Assembly (NCBI GenBank): GCA_008638375.1
Contig: CM018051.1
Span: forward strand, 25,621,344 to 25,685,343
Source: Nyssa sinensis
Lineage: Eukaryota; Streptophyta; Magnoliopsida; Cornales; Nyssaceae
Length of the DNA stretch: 64,000 bases
Reading direction: 5' to 3'
Shown here: positions 11,201 through 22,133 of the stretch, piece after piece
How the letters are laid out: each line of letters starts with the position of its first letter
Numbering within the stretch: position 1 is the first letter of the stretch
The notes under the pieces: generated by a model
Databases searched by the model: none
Told to the model about the DNA's origin: nothing
The model's input: the letters and a program-made list of their open reading frames with translations, nothing else
Program-made: the position numbers and the translations under genes

Positions 11201-12043
11201 CCGTCTAGTTATTGTATTTTTATTACTGTACTGTACTGTTCCTACTGATATACTGTCTTCCATGCTTTTACTCAATGCATGACTATATTTTACCCTGTCC
11301 GATTTCACTGTTCCGTATTGAAATGAAATTATCCTTGTTTTTACTAAAAGAACTACTGACTCATGGTACCAAATTCAGTCTTGAACTCTGTATGAGCATA
11401 TTGCACTATTTAAAGTGTGCATACTGTACTGTTAACCTGTTATACTGTTCTGCTCTGCTCATTATTGAACTGTTCTGTTGCTATGATGTTTTGACTGTAT
11501 TCTTGTTTTAAATATTGTTCAAATATACGGATTTAACTATATCCTCTAAAATGTCTGATCCGACCACCTGTTTTATAAACAACAATGGTTTGAAACCCAT
11601 GACAGGGGACCCGTGTTACTCACTGGGCTTTTTAAAGCTCACCCCTTCCCTAACATTTTTCAGGTGATGGACCTAGCGACCGAGATTAGCGGGTTGGAGA
11701 CCCGAAGCACTATTTTGAAGAATCCATGAATTAGCCATTTTTGTACCTAACTCCATTTTTGAATATGATGTACTGAAACCTAAGACTAGCATCTTTTGTA
11801 GGACAATGATGTAATAGTTAACCATGGATGTATTAATGGCTCTGCCAAGGTGTTATGCATTCCCTTAGTTCCGCTGCAACTTATATTAATTGAATGCATT
11901 GTACTTGGATGTTACTGATGAATGGCCTGTGGTTAGGATTACCGTCGGCATGTTGATTTCAAAAAAAAAAAAAAACCGATGGGTGCCTAACTGGCCGGTT
12001 GCATGCCCCTAATCCGCACAGGGTGGGTAAGGGGGATGTGACA
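8248..12043 (+). repeat. Element A right (3') LTR, complete, 3796 bp
   Basis: Bounded by TGTAACACC and ATGTGACA, directly after the PPT. It is the complete version of the left LTR and gives the module positions: antisense tRNA-like segment 8571-8633, TATA-like tracts near 8650-8672, first donor 9103/9104, TGACGTCA pair 9890-9908, hairpin array about 10136-10650, embedded ORF from 10729. The first 300 bp contain GCATTAATGCGCAGCC, shared with the solo LTR J, so A and J have a common ancestral LTR. Confidence 0.97.
10729..11689 (+). CDS. LTR-embedded lysine-rich ORF, copy in right LTR of A
   Basis: Same gene as the copy at 2176 and identical in its 84-codon first coding exon (10729-10983 to the unspliced stop). 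Predicted junctions are donor 10979/10980, exon 11104-11162, acceptor ending 11663 and stop TAG at 11687-11689. In this LTR any transcript would run into flanking DNA rather than into gag-pol, so the ORF could be expressed without the polyprotein. Not a recognised family; function unknown. The alternative is a chance ORF, but conservation in G and I makes that less likely. Confidence 0.6.
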
Positions 12044-12219
12044 ATGTTTGGATCAATTGATTATCTATATTGATTTAATTCTTTGCTGCAATATTGCTCC
12101 CTGGGTATATTGTCGTCGTTGGGTTCTCTCAATGTGGATAACAATTTGTGTGATTTAAAAGTGATGAATGATTTTTCAAAAGGTTACATTTGGTTTAATT
12201 TTGGTTTATAATTCTTTAT
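12044..12219. other. Old flanking DNA between elements A and B
   Basis: 176 bp of AT-rich sequence with no ORF or LTR terminus. Its last five bases, TTTAT (12215-12219), are the left TSD of element B, so it was contiguous with 21693-22133 before B inserted. Confidence 0.7.
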
Positions 12220-15200
12220 TGTAATACCCTGACCCAAAATACCGGGTCATATGACACGTATTACGAGATTTAAGAAAATTAGTGTAAAAACATTTACACT
12301 CAAAGAGAATAATTAAATAAATAAATAAATAATTAATTATTATATGAAATAATTAGTTTTAATTATAATAATATACTATATGTTTAATATGGTATGTATG
12401 TACATGAGAGCATGTATGCATGCAAGTATATATATGAAAATATGTATGTGTGCATGTATGTATATAAATGAGGAAAATAAAGTTATGTATATATATATAT
12501 ATATATTTAAAGTGTGTGAACAGTATGTGCAAGTGGGTGTGTGTGTCGGTTGTGGTGTGTGTGTGTGTCTCCATGTGTTAGTGTGTGTGATATATATATA
12601 ATATACATAAATATACAAAAAAAATCAACCCACTTGGTGATAAAGTAAAATTGGGAAGAACAAAATTATGAGATGGGATGGTAGCCAAAATTGGGGACTA
12701 AAAGAGGGCTATGGAGTAGGGTAAAACGTGTAGAGAGAGAGAGAGAATTTAGAGAGAGAAAGAGGTCGGTTACTTCCTCTTTAAAAACCAATGCATGCAA
12801 AGCTTGCTTGTTTCTCACAAAAGGAATCAAAAAGGAACTGAGGAGAATAGAGCAAGAATCAGAGCAAGAAGAAGGAGAAGAACAGTGATAAAATGTGAGA
12901 AATGTGAAAATTTTCATTTTTCTCTCTCTAGGATTTTAAGCATGATATGAACTGTTTTCAAGTTATTTAATATGTATGATGTTTGATATATGTCTAAGAC
13001 ATGAATAAGCATGAAAAATCACAAGAAAAACACTGAAAAATGACAAACTCAAGAACGACTGCCATGGATGACCTTCAAGAAAACAGGTCTGAAATGGGTG
13101 AAACTAAACGGGTTCTGACCTACCAAGACCTCAAGTTGAGGTCAAGAGGGTCCCAAATATTCCACTACGCGATCAAGAATCCTAAAGACAGCCCTCCAAA
13201 AATCAAATTTTAGGTTCGGGTTCCCAAAGCAAAACTCAAAAATATGAGATTAAACCTACCCTTGTTAATGAAATGTAAAACCTCTTGAGTAGAGGAACAA
13301 ACCAAGCTCAATCTCATGAGAAATGATTAAGAAATGAGCATGAACCATGGGTTTACAGTTCGGGTTATCATGGTTTAAACCCAACGTTTGAAGCATATTC
13401 GAAGCCCTAAATCGATACAAAAACATGTATTAAGATATTAGGAAGTGATTGGAAAAGAAAGTAGAGAAAATGGGTGCTCAAAACACCATGAAATTCAAAC
13501 TGTAAAAAATTAGGTTTCGGTGTGAACAGTGTCGACCTCGTGGGGAAGACGACACTATTCGCGTCGGGTCGGGCTATGGTTCGGGTCGGGCCTGGGTTAA
13601 ATCCGGATCCATCCGGTTATGGGTTATTTAAACGGTGACGTTTAGAGGCTAAACATTTTTAATTTTAACCATTAGGGCTAACGTCATCATGACGTCAGCA
13701 TTATGTGTAAAACCGGTTAAACTGGTTGGTTTGTGAGTGAACCGGACCGGTTCACTTGGTTTGAGACCGAACCCTTTGGTTTTCCAATTTAATTAAAAAC
13801 TAAATAAACCAAGATTTCCTCTATTTACGATTTGACCCCAACTGTTTTATGAAATTATACTGTGGCCCAACTAATGAGAAATTTATGCAATTAAGCCCCT
13901 GAAAAAATAATTAAATAATTAAATAATAAATTTAATTATTTAATAAGTAAAGTAAAATGACTATTTTGCCCCTGAATAAAAAATGAGACAGATAAAGTCC
14001 AAATTAAACATATGAATAGTGTATCCTTACTATTTTGGATATTCTGAGACTAATGGTAGGGTCCGTTTTATGAGACGGAGCCCGAAAAATAAATACACGA
14101 AAAGGGGTAAATGACCAAAATACCCTTTGTCCAAAATTAACAAGTTATTAGTATATTCTTACTATCTCGGACCTTCTGAGTCTAATGGTGAGGTCCACGA
14201 CACGAGACGGGGTCCCAAAAAATAAAGACGCGTAAAGGGGTAAAAAGACCAAAATATCCCTGGTACCCCTAAAGCCAAAATAAAACCAAAGGAGGTCTAA
14301 ATTGACTTTCTTTGACATCCCGGACTCAATAATGAAGTCCAAATTACGAAACGAAGTACGAAAAAATGTGACACGTAAAACGATAAAAGGACCATTTTGC
14401 CCTTTTATATGCAAGAGGCCAAATAAACTTTTAAGAAAGCCTAAACCGACTTTTTTCGACACTCCAGAGTCAATAATAGAGTCTATTCGACCGAAAGAAA
14501 TGTCTAAAATAAAAAGACATAAAATTTGATGAATAGCATCTGTCAGATGACTATAAATTAGAGTAATGCCAAAGTACTAATACTAAGGCGTGTATCAGAA
14601 ATGAAATACGAAAAGACACGACACGTAAACATGTCAAATAAATAACTTTAAAGTTTATGGAGCTACCAGAAGAGTATAAATTGAAATAAATTCAATTCCT
14701 AACACATTAAATTGTGTCATAGGTTAAGAGTACGAGTTAAGTTAAGTACATATGAATTATGAGATCATTTTAGGATCTAATACGATTTAAGCATAAGTTA
14801 AGGAATATCGAGATGATATTACAATGAATATGAAGTTGATGAGATGTTTATGAATTGTTCTTAGGAACTACAAGGAAAGTGGGAAAGAGCATTATTAGCA
14901 CTAACCCTAAAGGACCAAGGTGAGTAACCCTATGTTTGAAGTGGAGATTTAACTCCATGGATTTAAAAAGGTTTTAAATGCAAAGATATGAATTGTTTGA
15001 AATTTCAAATTCAGTGTTTACATGATTCAGTTTTTAATTGTTCTGTTTTATAACCCCATTGTGACATGCTCAGTGATTGGTTTCTGCAACAGTTTTTCCT
15101 TCAAATACTTTTCAGCATGTCTAGTTAAAATGAAATTATTGTTAAATATTCTAAATTTGCTTATTTCAAGTATACGAATGTTTATCACGAAGATATGAAT

Positions 15201-15432
15201 GTTATGTTTTAAAGTACTCACGAGAAATATCTATTTTGATATGCTCATATGTTAAACGTATTTTAAATGCAAGATCAATGGTGCATAAACACTTAGACAA
15301 GATTCTGAGTTTTCAGTTGCCCTGTAAAATAGGCAGGATTTTGGGTTGTACGGAACTCAATTGCCCTGTAAAATGCCAGGTAGCAGGATCTAATCCCCCA
15401 GGCATGAGATATCTCCATTTATAAGTAATATG

Positions 15433-15456
15433 GGAGTCCGGTTCGAAACGGATTCC
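15433..15456 (+). other. T-arm-like hairpin in LTR (GTTCGAAA loop)
   Basis: GGAGTCCG (15433-15440), loop GTTCGAAA and CGGATTCC (15449-15456) form an 8-bp stem with one G-T pair. The middle reads like a tRNA T-arm (GGTTCGAA). The same stem-loop with compensated bases is in H (56295-56318: GGAGTCTG/CAGATTCC) and, on the minus strand, in I (58240-58263) and D (22904-22927). Confidence 0.5.
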
Positions 15457-15545
15457 ACTAATGGAAGTGATAAGGTGACAAATGATTTGAAAATGGAAGC
15501 AGGTTTTACCCTCATTTTCAATGTGCATATGTTTTGAGTTTTATA

Positions 15546-15930
15546 TACTCTATTTACGAAATACATGTTATGTTATATGTTTTGAAGTTCATGAGTATAA
15601 GTATAGCTTGAATACTTTAAATGTTTCAAAGCCATCTGTTTTATGAAACGCATATGTTTTGAGTTATATACTCTATTTGACGAAGTACGAGTTTAGCTTG
15701 AATGCTTTAAATGTTTCAAAGCTATATGTTTTATGAAATGCATATGTTTTGAGTTATATACTTTATTTGACGAAGTACGAGTTTAGCTTGAATACTTTAA
15801 ATGTTTCAAAGCTATCTGTTTTATGAAATGCATATGTTTTGAGTTATATACTCTATTTGACGAAGTATGAGTTTAGCTTGAATACTTTAAATGTTTCAAA
15901 GCTATCTGTTTTAAGGAATGCATATATTCT
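15546..15930 (+). repeat. 90-bp tandem repeats in element B LTR, about four units
   Basis: The phrase TGTTTTATGAAAYGCATATG recurs with a 90-bp period (near 15637, 15727, 15817, 15907). Each unit includes TTTAGCTTGAATACTTTAAA and TTTCAAAGC. The right LTR has the same array at about 20720-21105. D, G, H and I carry a single unit. Confidence 0.85.
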
Positions 15931-16517
15931 GTATTCAAAGTATACGAACAATTGGCGGTGATTATTTTACAAACTCTTATGTACTAAACCACTGCTAATT
16001 GAAAACCCCATGACGAATACTGGAATTGCTCACAAGCTTAGATTAGCTTACCCGGACTTTGTTCGGACCCCCCTTTAAGGTGATTCACAGCAGACAGGGT
16101 CTCGAGGACGATGGCGATGAGTCTAGCTGTTTTTGGGAAGATATGTTTAAGTAGTTTCTTTTGAGGAACCTATGAACTCTCGTAGTACATTTTGTATTAG
16201 TAGACAATGTAAAAATATGTATTAAGCCCTCAGGGCAACCGAACATGTTTTGTATTAGTATTATAAGTCCTTAAGTTTTAGTTATACTCTGAATGTGTAA
16301 CCATGTATGCTATGTATGGAGCGGCAGTATCGGACGGATGTGCATAATTTAAATGAGAAAAAGAAAAGAAAAAGTTTTTCACGCTTTCGCAAAACGCATG
16401 TCGCACATCTATTCGATATCGCTGCCTATGTGAGCCTTCGCCCAAGGGTCCTCGGGCCTGAGGGTGGCGGTCGCGATCCGGTGATCCGCAGAGGGTGGGT
16501 TTCGGGTCGTGACAACA

Positions 16518-16529
16518 TGGTATCAGAGC
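16518..16529 (+). other. Primer-binding site, element B
   Basis: TGGTATCAGAGC, complementary to initiator-Met tRNA, 4 bp after the left LTR. Same primer class as A and C, in keeping with mobilisation by chromovirus enzymes. Confidence 0.93.
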
Positions 16530-16705
16530 ACTAGGTATTAGGTCTTTTGGGAAAAGACCGAGTTAGAATTTAAGTTAAGAATGATTAAGATTTGTTCTAG
16601 GTTGACTAAGATCAACTTAGTGATGATAAGAGATTTCGAAATAAATTTTGAGTTAGGTATGTCTTAGGCTACCTAAATATAAGAAGTACGTAATTTGAAG
16701 TAAAG

Positions 16706-17036
16706 GCGGGGTATGGGACCCGCAATATATGAAATGATTATGTGAAGTATACGTTATGATATGAAGGCGGGGTATGGGACCCACCTTATATGAAATGGAT
16801 ATGTGAAGAACGTGATGAAATGTAAAGGCGAGGTATGGGACTCGCAGTTCATGAATTAGATATGTAAAGTACGTGATACGTAATGTAAAGTAAGGGCAGG
16901 GTATGGGACCTGCACTAGAGTAAGTCAAGTTATTAGAAGTACGTGTACGATAGGAAGGCGGGGTATGGGACCTGCAGTATATGAAATGGAGATGTACGGT
17001 ATGTGATATGAAATAAGAGTGGGGTATGGGACCTGC
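16706..17036 (+). repeat. Six ~61-bp repeats with covarying GTATGGGA hairpin, interior of element B
   Basis: Hairpins start at 16706, 16767, 16828, 16896, 16958 and 17019. All six keep the 8-nt loop GTATGGGA, while the 5-bp arms are GCGGG/CCCGC, GCGGG/CCCAC, GCGAG/CTCGC, GCAGG/CCTGC, GCGGG/CCTGC and GTGGG/CCTGC. Two changes are compensated on the other arm, others become G-U, and only the second unit has a true mismatch. The array sits between PBS and PPT where coding sequence would normally be, so it may act as RNA, for example as a packaging or dimerisation element (inference). Confidence 0.85.
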
Positions 17037-17386
17037 AGGAAAGTAGAAGGAATAAAGTCTAAAGTCTGAAGATTAGAAGTAAAACATGAACTAAGAAGAT
17101 GGATAACAAAAATTGTGAAAAGGAGGATTTTGACAGTCACTAGTGTGCTATCAAGACTTTTGTTATCGGTGAGGAATGGCCACCTTATCATGTAACTAAG
17201 GGAACTGAGAAACGTACAGTGCTGCCTTATCCAACTTGATCAAGGAAACCCTTAAACCCTAAAAAGACATGAATCCAGAATATGACGCGAGATATTAGAA
17301 ATGTTATATTAGTAATTAGAAGCGAGGAATGATGCGAGTAAACATTGTTAAGAAATATGAGTAGTCGAGTTTTGAGGACAAAACTC

Positions 17387-17403
17387 TTTTAAGCAGGGAA
17401 GAA
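17387..17403 (+). other. Polypurine tract, element B
   Basis: The purine-rich AAGCAGGGAAGAA directly precedes the right LTR start TGTAATACC at 17404. It is preceded by TTTTGAGGACAAAACTC, as in G and similar to A. Confidence 0.8.
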
Positions 17404-20400
17404 TGTAATACCTTGACCCAAAATACCGGGTCATATGACACGTATTACGAGATTTAAGAAAATTAGTGTAAAAATATTTACACTCAAAGAGAATAATTAA
17501 TTAAATAAATAATTAATTAATTATTATATGAAATAATTAGTTTTAATTATAATAATATACTATATGTTTAATACGGTATGTATGTACATGAGAGCATGTA
17601 TGCATGCAAGTATATATATGAAAATATGTATGTGTGCATGTATGTATATAAATGAGGAAAATAAAGTTATGTATATATATATATATATATTTAAAGTGTG
17701 TGAACAATATGTGCAAGTGGGTGTGTGTGTCGGTTGTGGTGTGTGTGTGTGTCTCCATGTGTTAGTGTGTGTGATATATATATAATATACATAAATATAC
17801 AAAAAAAATCAACCCACTTGGTGATAAAGTAAAATTGGGAAGAACAAAATTATGAGATGGGATAGTAGCCGAAATTGGGGACTGAAAAGGGCTATGGAGT
17901 AGGGTAAAACGTGTAGAGAGAGAGAGAGAATTTAGAGAGAGAAAGAGGTCGGTTACTTCCTCTTTAAAAACCAATGCATGCAAAGCTTGCTTGTTTCTCA
18001 CAAAAGGAATCAAAAAGGAACTGAGGAGAATAGAGCAAGAATTAGAGCAAGAAGAAGGAGAAGAACAGTGATAAAAGGTGAGAAATGTGAAAATTTTCAT
18101 TTTTCTCTCTCTAGGATTTTAAGCACGATATGAACTGTTTTCAAGTTATTTAATATGTATGATGTTTGATATATGTCTAAGACATGAATAAGCATGAAAA
18201 ATTACAAGAAAAACACTGAAAAATGACAAACTCAAGAACGACTGCCATGGATGACCTTCAAGAAAACAGGTCTGAAATGGGTGAAACTAAACGGGTTCTG
18301 ACCTACCAAGACCTCAAGTTGAGGTCAAGAGGGTCCCAAATATACCACTACGCGATCAAGAATCCTAAAGACAGCCCTCCAAAAATCAAATTTTAGGTTC
18401 GGGTTCCCAAAGCAAAACTCAAGAATATGAGATTAAACCTACCCCTGTTAATGAAATGTAAAACCTCTTGAGTAGAGGAACAAACCAAGCTCAATATCAT
18501 GAGAAATGATTAAGAAATGAGCATGAACCATGGGTTTACAGTTCGGGTTATCATGGTTTAAACCCAACGTTTGAACCATATTCGAAGCCCTAAATCGATA
18601 CAAAAACATGTATTAAGATATTAGGAAGTGATTGGAAAAGAAAGCAGAGAAAATGGGTGCTCAAAAGTCCACGAAATTCAAACTATAAAAAATTAGGGTT
18701 CGGTGTGAACAGTGTCGACCTCGTGGGGAAGACGACACTGTTCGGGTCGGGTCGGGCTATGGTTCGGGTCGGGCCTGGGTTAAATCCGGATCCATCCGGT
18801 TATGGGTTATTTAAACGGTGACGTTTAGAGGCTAAACATTTTTAATTTTAACCATTAGGGCTGACGTCCTCATGACGTCAGCATTATGTGTAAAACCGGT
18901 TGGTTTGTGAGTGAACCGGACCGGTTCACTTGGTTTGAGATTGAACCCTTTGGTTTTCCAATTTAATTAAAAACTAAATAAACCAAGATTTCCTCTATTT
19001 ACGATTTGACCCCAACTGTTTTATGAAATTATACTGTGGCCCAACTAATGAGAAATTTATGCAATTAAGCCCTTGAAAAAATAATTAAATAATTAAATAA
19101 TAAATTTAATTTTTTAATAAGTAAAGTAAAATGACTATTTTGCCCCTAAATAAAAAATGATGCAGATAAAGTCCAAATTAAATATATGAATAATGTATCC
19201 TTACTATTTTGGATATTCTGAGACTAATGGTAGGGTTCGTTTTATGAGACGGAGCCCGAAAAATAAATACACGAAAAGGGGTAAATGACCAAAATACCCT
19301 TTGTCCAAAATTAACAAGTTATTAGTATATTCTTACTATCTCGGACCTTCTGAGTCTAATGGTGAGGTCCACGACACGAGACGGGGTCCCAAAAAATAAA
19401 GACGCGTAAAGGGGTAAAAAGACCAAAATACCCCTGGTACCCCTAAAGCCAAAATAAAACCAGAGGAGGTCTAAATTGACTTTCTTTGACATCCCAGACT
19501 CAATAATGAAGTCCAAATTACGAAACGAAGTACGGAAAAATGTGACACGTAAAACGATAAAAGGACCATTTTGCCCTTTTATATGCAAGAGGCCAAATAA
19601 ACTTTTAAGAAAGCCTAAACCGACTTTCTTCGACACTCCGGACTCAATAGTAGAGTCTATTCGACCGAAAGAAATGTCTAAAATAAAAAGACATAAAATT
19701 TGATGAATAGCATCTGTCAGATGACTATAAATTAGAGTAATGCCAAAGTACTAATACTAAGGCGTGTACAAGAAATGAAATACGAAAAGACACGACACGT
19801 AAACATGTCAAATAAATAACTTTAAAGTTTATGGAGCTACCAGAAGAGTATAAATTGAAATAAATTTAATTCCTAACACATTAAATTGTGTCATAGGTTA
19901 AGAGTACGAGTTAAGTACAGTACATATGAATTATGAAATCATTTTAGGATCTAATACGATTTAAGCATAAGTTAAGGAATATCGAGATGATATTACAATG
20001 AATGTGAAGTTGATGAGATGTTTATGAATTGTTCTGAGGAACTACAAGGAAAGTGGGAAAGCGCATTATTAACACTAACCCTAAAGGACCAAGGTGAGTA
20101 ACCCTGTGTTTGAAGTGGAGATTTAACTCCATGGATTTAAAAAGGTTTTAAATGCAAAGATATGAATTGTTTGAAACTCCAAATTCAGCGTTTACATGAT
20201 TCAGTTTTTAATTGTTCTATTTTATAACCCCATTGTGACATGCTCAGTGATTGGTTTCTGCAACAGTTTTTCCTTCAAATACTTTTCAGCATGTCTAGTT
20301 AAAATGCAATTATTGTTAAATATTCTGAATTTGCTTATTTCAAGTATACGAATGTTTATCACGAAGTTATGAATGTTATGTTTTAAAGTACTCACGAGAA

Positions 20401-21687
20401 ATATCTATTTTGATATGCTCATATGTTAAACGTATTTTAAATGCAAGATCAATGGTGCATAAGCACTTAGACATGATTTTGAGTTTCAGTTGCCCAGTAA
20501 AATAGGTAGGATTTTGGGTTGTACGGAACTCAATTGCCCTGTAAAATGCCAGGTAGCAGGATCTAATCCCCCAGGCATGAGATATCTCCATTTATAAGTA
20601 ATATGGGAGTCCGGTTCGAAACGGATTCCACTAATGGAAGTGATAAGATGACAAATGATTTGAAAATGGAAGCAGGTTTTACCCTCATTTTCAATGTGCA
20701 TATGTTTTGAGTTTTATATACTCTATTTACGAAATACATGTTATGTTATATGTTTTGAAGTTCATGAGTATAAGTATAGCTTGAATACTTTAAATGTTTC
20801 AAAGCCATCTGTTTTATGAAACGCATATGTTTTGAGTTATTTACTCTATTTGACGAAGTACGAGTTTAGCTTGAATGCTTTAAATGTTTCAAAGCTATCT
20901 GTTTTATGAAATGCATATGTTTTGAGTTATATACTCTATTTGACGAAGTACGAGTTTAGCTTGAATACTTTAAATGTTTCAAAGCTTTCTGTTTTATGAA
21001 ATGCATATGTTTTGAGTTATATACTCTATTTGACGAAGTATGAGTTTAGCTTGAATACTTTAAATGTTTCAAAGCTATCTGTTTTAAGGAATGCATATAT
21101 TCTGTATTCAAAGTATACGAACAATTGGCGGTGATTATTTTACAAACTCTTATGTACTAAACCACTGCTAATTGAAAACCCCATGAAGAATACTGGAATT
21201 GCTCACAAGCTTAGATTAGCTTACCCGGACTTTGTTCGGACCCCCCTTTCAGGTGATTCACAGCAGACAGGGTCTCGAGGACGATGGCGATGAGTCTAGC
21301 TGTTTTTGGGAAGATATGTTTAAGTAGTTTCTTTTGAGGAACCTATGAACTTTCGTAGTACATTTTGTATTAGTAGACAATGTAAAAATATGTATTAAGC
21401 CCTCAGGGCAACCGAACATGTTTTGTATTAGTATTATAAGTCCTTAAGTTTTAGTTATACTCTGAATGTGTAACCATGTATGCTATGTATGGAGCGGCAG
21501 TATCGGACGGATGTGCATAATTTAAATGAGAAAAAGAAAAGAAAAAGTTTTTCACGCTTCTGCAAAACGCATGTCGCACATCTATTTGATACCGCTGCCT
21601 ATGTGAGCCTTCGCCCAAGGGTCCTCGGGCCTGAGGGTGGCGGTCGCGATCCAGTGATCCGTAGAGGGTGGGTTTCGAGTAGTGACA
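17404..21687 (+). repeat. Element B right LTR, 4284 bp
   Basis: Starts TGTAATACC and ends TAGTGACA (the usual CGTGACA has one change). It carries the same modules as the left LTR at about +5180 bp. The leader donor reads AAAAG|GTGAG here versus AAAAT|GTGAG in the left copy. The hairpin core near 19497 has lost one G relative to the left copy at 14322. Confidence 0.93.
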
Positions 21688-21692
21688 TTTAT

Positions 21693-22133
21693 CTTCCGAT
21701 TGGGATTTTTGGAATTAAATTCTCAATTGAGTTATTAGGGAATTAAAAATAATTAAAATACCGAATATGTACAAGGGATTCCCGACGCGCTACTGTTATT
21801 TAATTTAAGTACTTTTTTCGTTAATCACTTTGTTTAATTTTAATTTGCATTTAAAATCACTTTTTATTTTCTCGTTAATCATTTAATATTTTCTTCAGCT
21901 TCTTTATTTTGTCTGTTATTCTTTTAATCTGTCTCCCTATGGAATCGACACCCCAAAGTTGCACTACAACTATCGCGTTATTCTTTGGGCGTAATTAATA
22001 ACACACCAAAGTTTTACATTTTTCTTATTTTGAAATTGATGTATTATTTCAGTCCTTTTAAAAGCCCTACACTGAATGCATGCATTACATTGACACTAAG
22101 GGATAGTTTTTAAGCAAATTAGGAGAGACTAGG
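21693..22133. other. Old flanking DNA between B and D
   Basis: About 440 bp without an ORF. It includes ATGGAATCGACACCCC followed by TTGCACTACAACTA, a phrase that resembles LTR-proximal sequence of other plant Ty3/Gypsy groups (Athila/Tat type). I cannot confirm that by eye. It ends in CTAGG (22129-22133), the TSD of D. Confidence 0.4.

Larger units (their letters stand above)
1..12043 (+). mobile_element. Element A: young Ty3/Gypsy chromovirus, Tekay/Del-like, left end outside window
   Basis: Complete interior and right LTR of an autonomous LTR retrotransposon, with the left LTR cut by the window edge. The order is LTR, initiator-Met PBS, one gag-pol ORF (gag, PR, RT, RNase H, IN, chromodomain-like tail), PPT, LTR. 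By alignment to the right LTR, about 553 bp of the left LTR lie outside the window. The two LTR copies line up at a constant offset of 8553 and differ, as far as I can read, by two C/T changes and one A-tract length change, so insertion was recent. The 5 bp after the element are ATGTT (12044-12048), but the matching left TSD is not visible. Lineage is inferred from the chromodomain-like tail, the very long LTR and the single fused ORF. Confidence 0.95.
12220..16514 (+). repeat. Element B left LTR, 4295 bp
   Basis: Starts TGTAATACCCTGACCC and ends CGGGTCGTGACA. Contains AT and GT microsatellites (12480-12600), a GAGAGA leader (12735-12765), a palindrome GTGAACCGGACCGGTTCAC (13737-13755), a hairpin array (about 13960-14500), a remnant of the LTR-ORF second coding exon (about 14867-14921, flanked by TTAG and GTGAGT), a T-arm-like hairpin (15433-15456), 90-bp tandem repeats (15546-15930), and an AAGCT/AGCTT hairpin (16034-16049). 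The embedded ORF core is missing. Confidence 0.93.
12220..21687 (+). mobile_element. Element B: non-autonomous chromovirus-derived LTR element, TSD TTTAT
   Basis: Two long LTRs (12220-16514 and 17404-21687) enclose only 889 bp (16515-17403) with a PBS and PPT but no gag or pol. TSDs TTTAT (12215-12219 and 21688-21692) match exactly. The LTR ends (TGTAATACC..GTGACA) and U5 sequence resemble those of D, G, H and I. The LTRs differ at many scattered sites plus small indels, so B is clearly older than A. It must have been copied by enzymes from an autonomous relative. Confidence 0.93.

Noticed and set aside
12359..12618. His/Thr-rich and Ile/Tyr-rich ORFs near 12360-12618 and 17543-17802 (also 43554-43974, 62256-62564)
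   Set aside because: Translations of AT and GT/CA microsatellites.
16706..17036. CRISPR-like array
   Set aside because: Regular spacing, but repeats and spacers are both related, the context is a plant LTR element, and the pattern is a hairpin tandem repeat.
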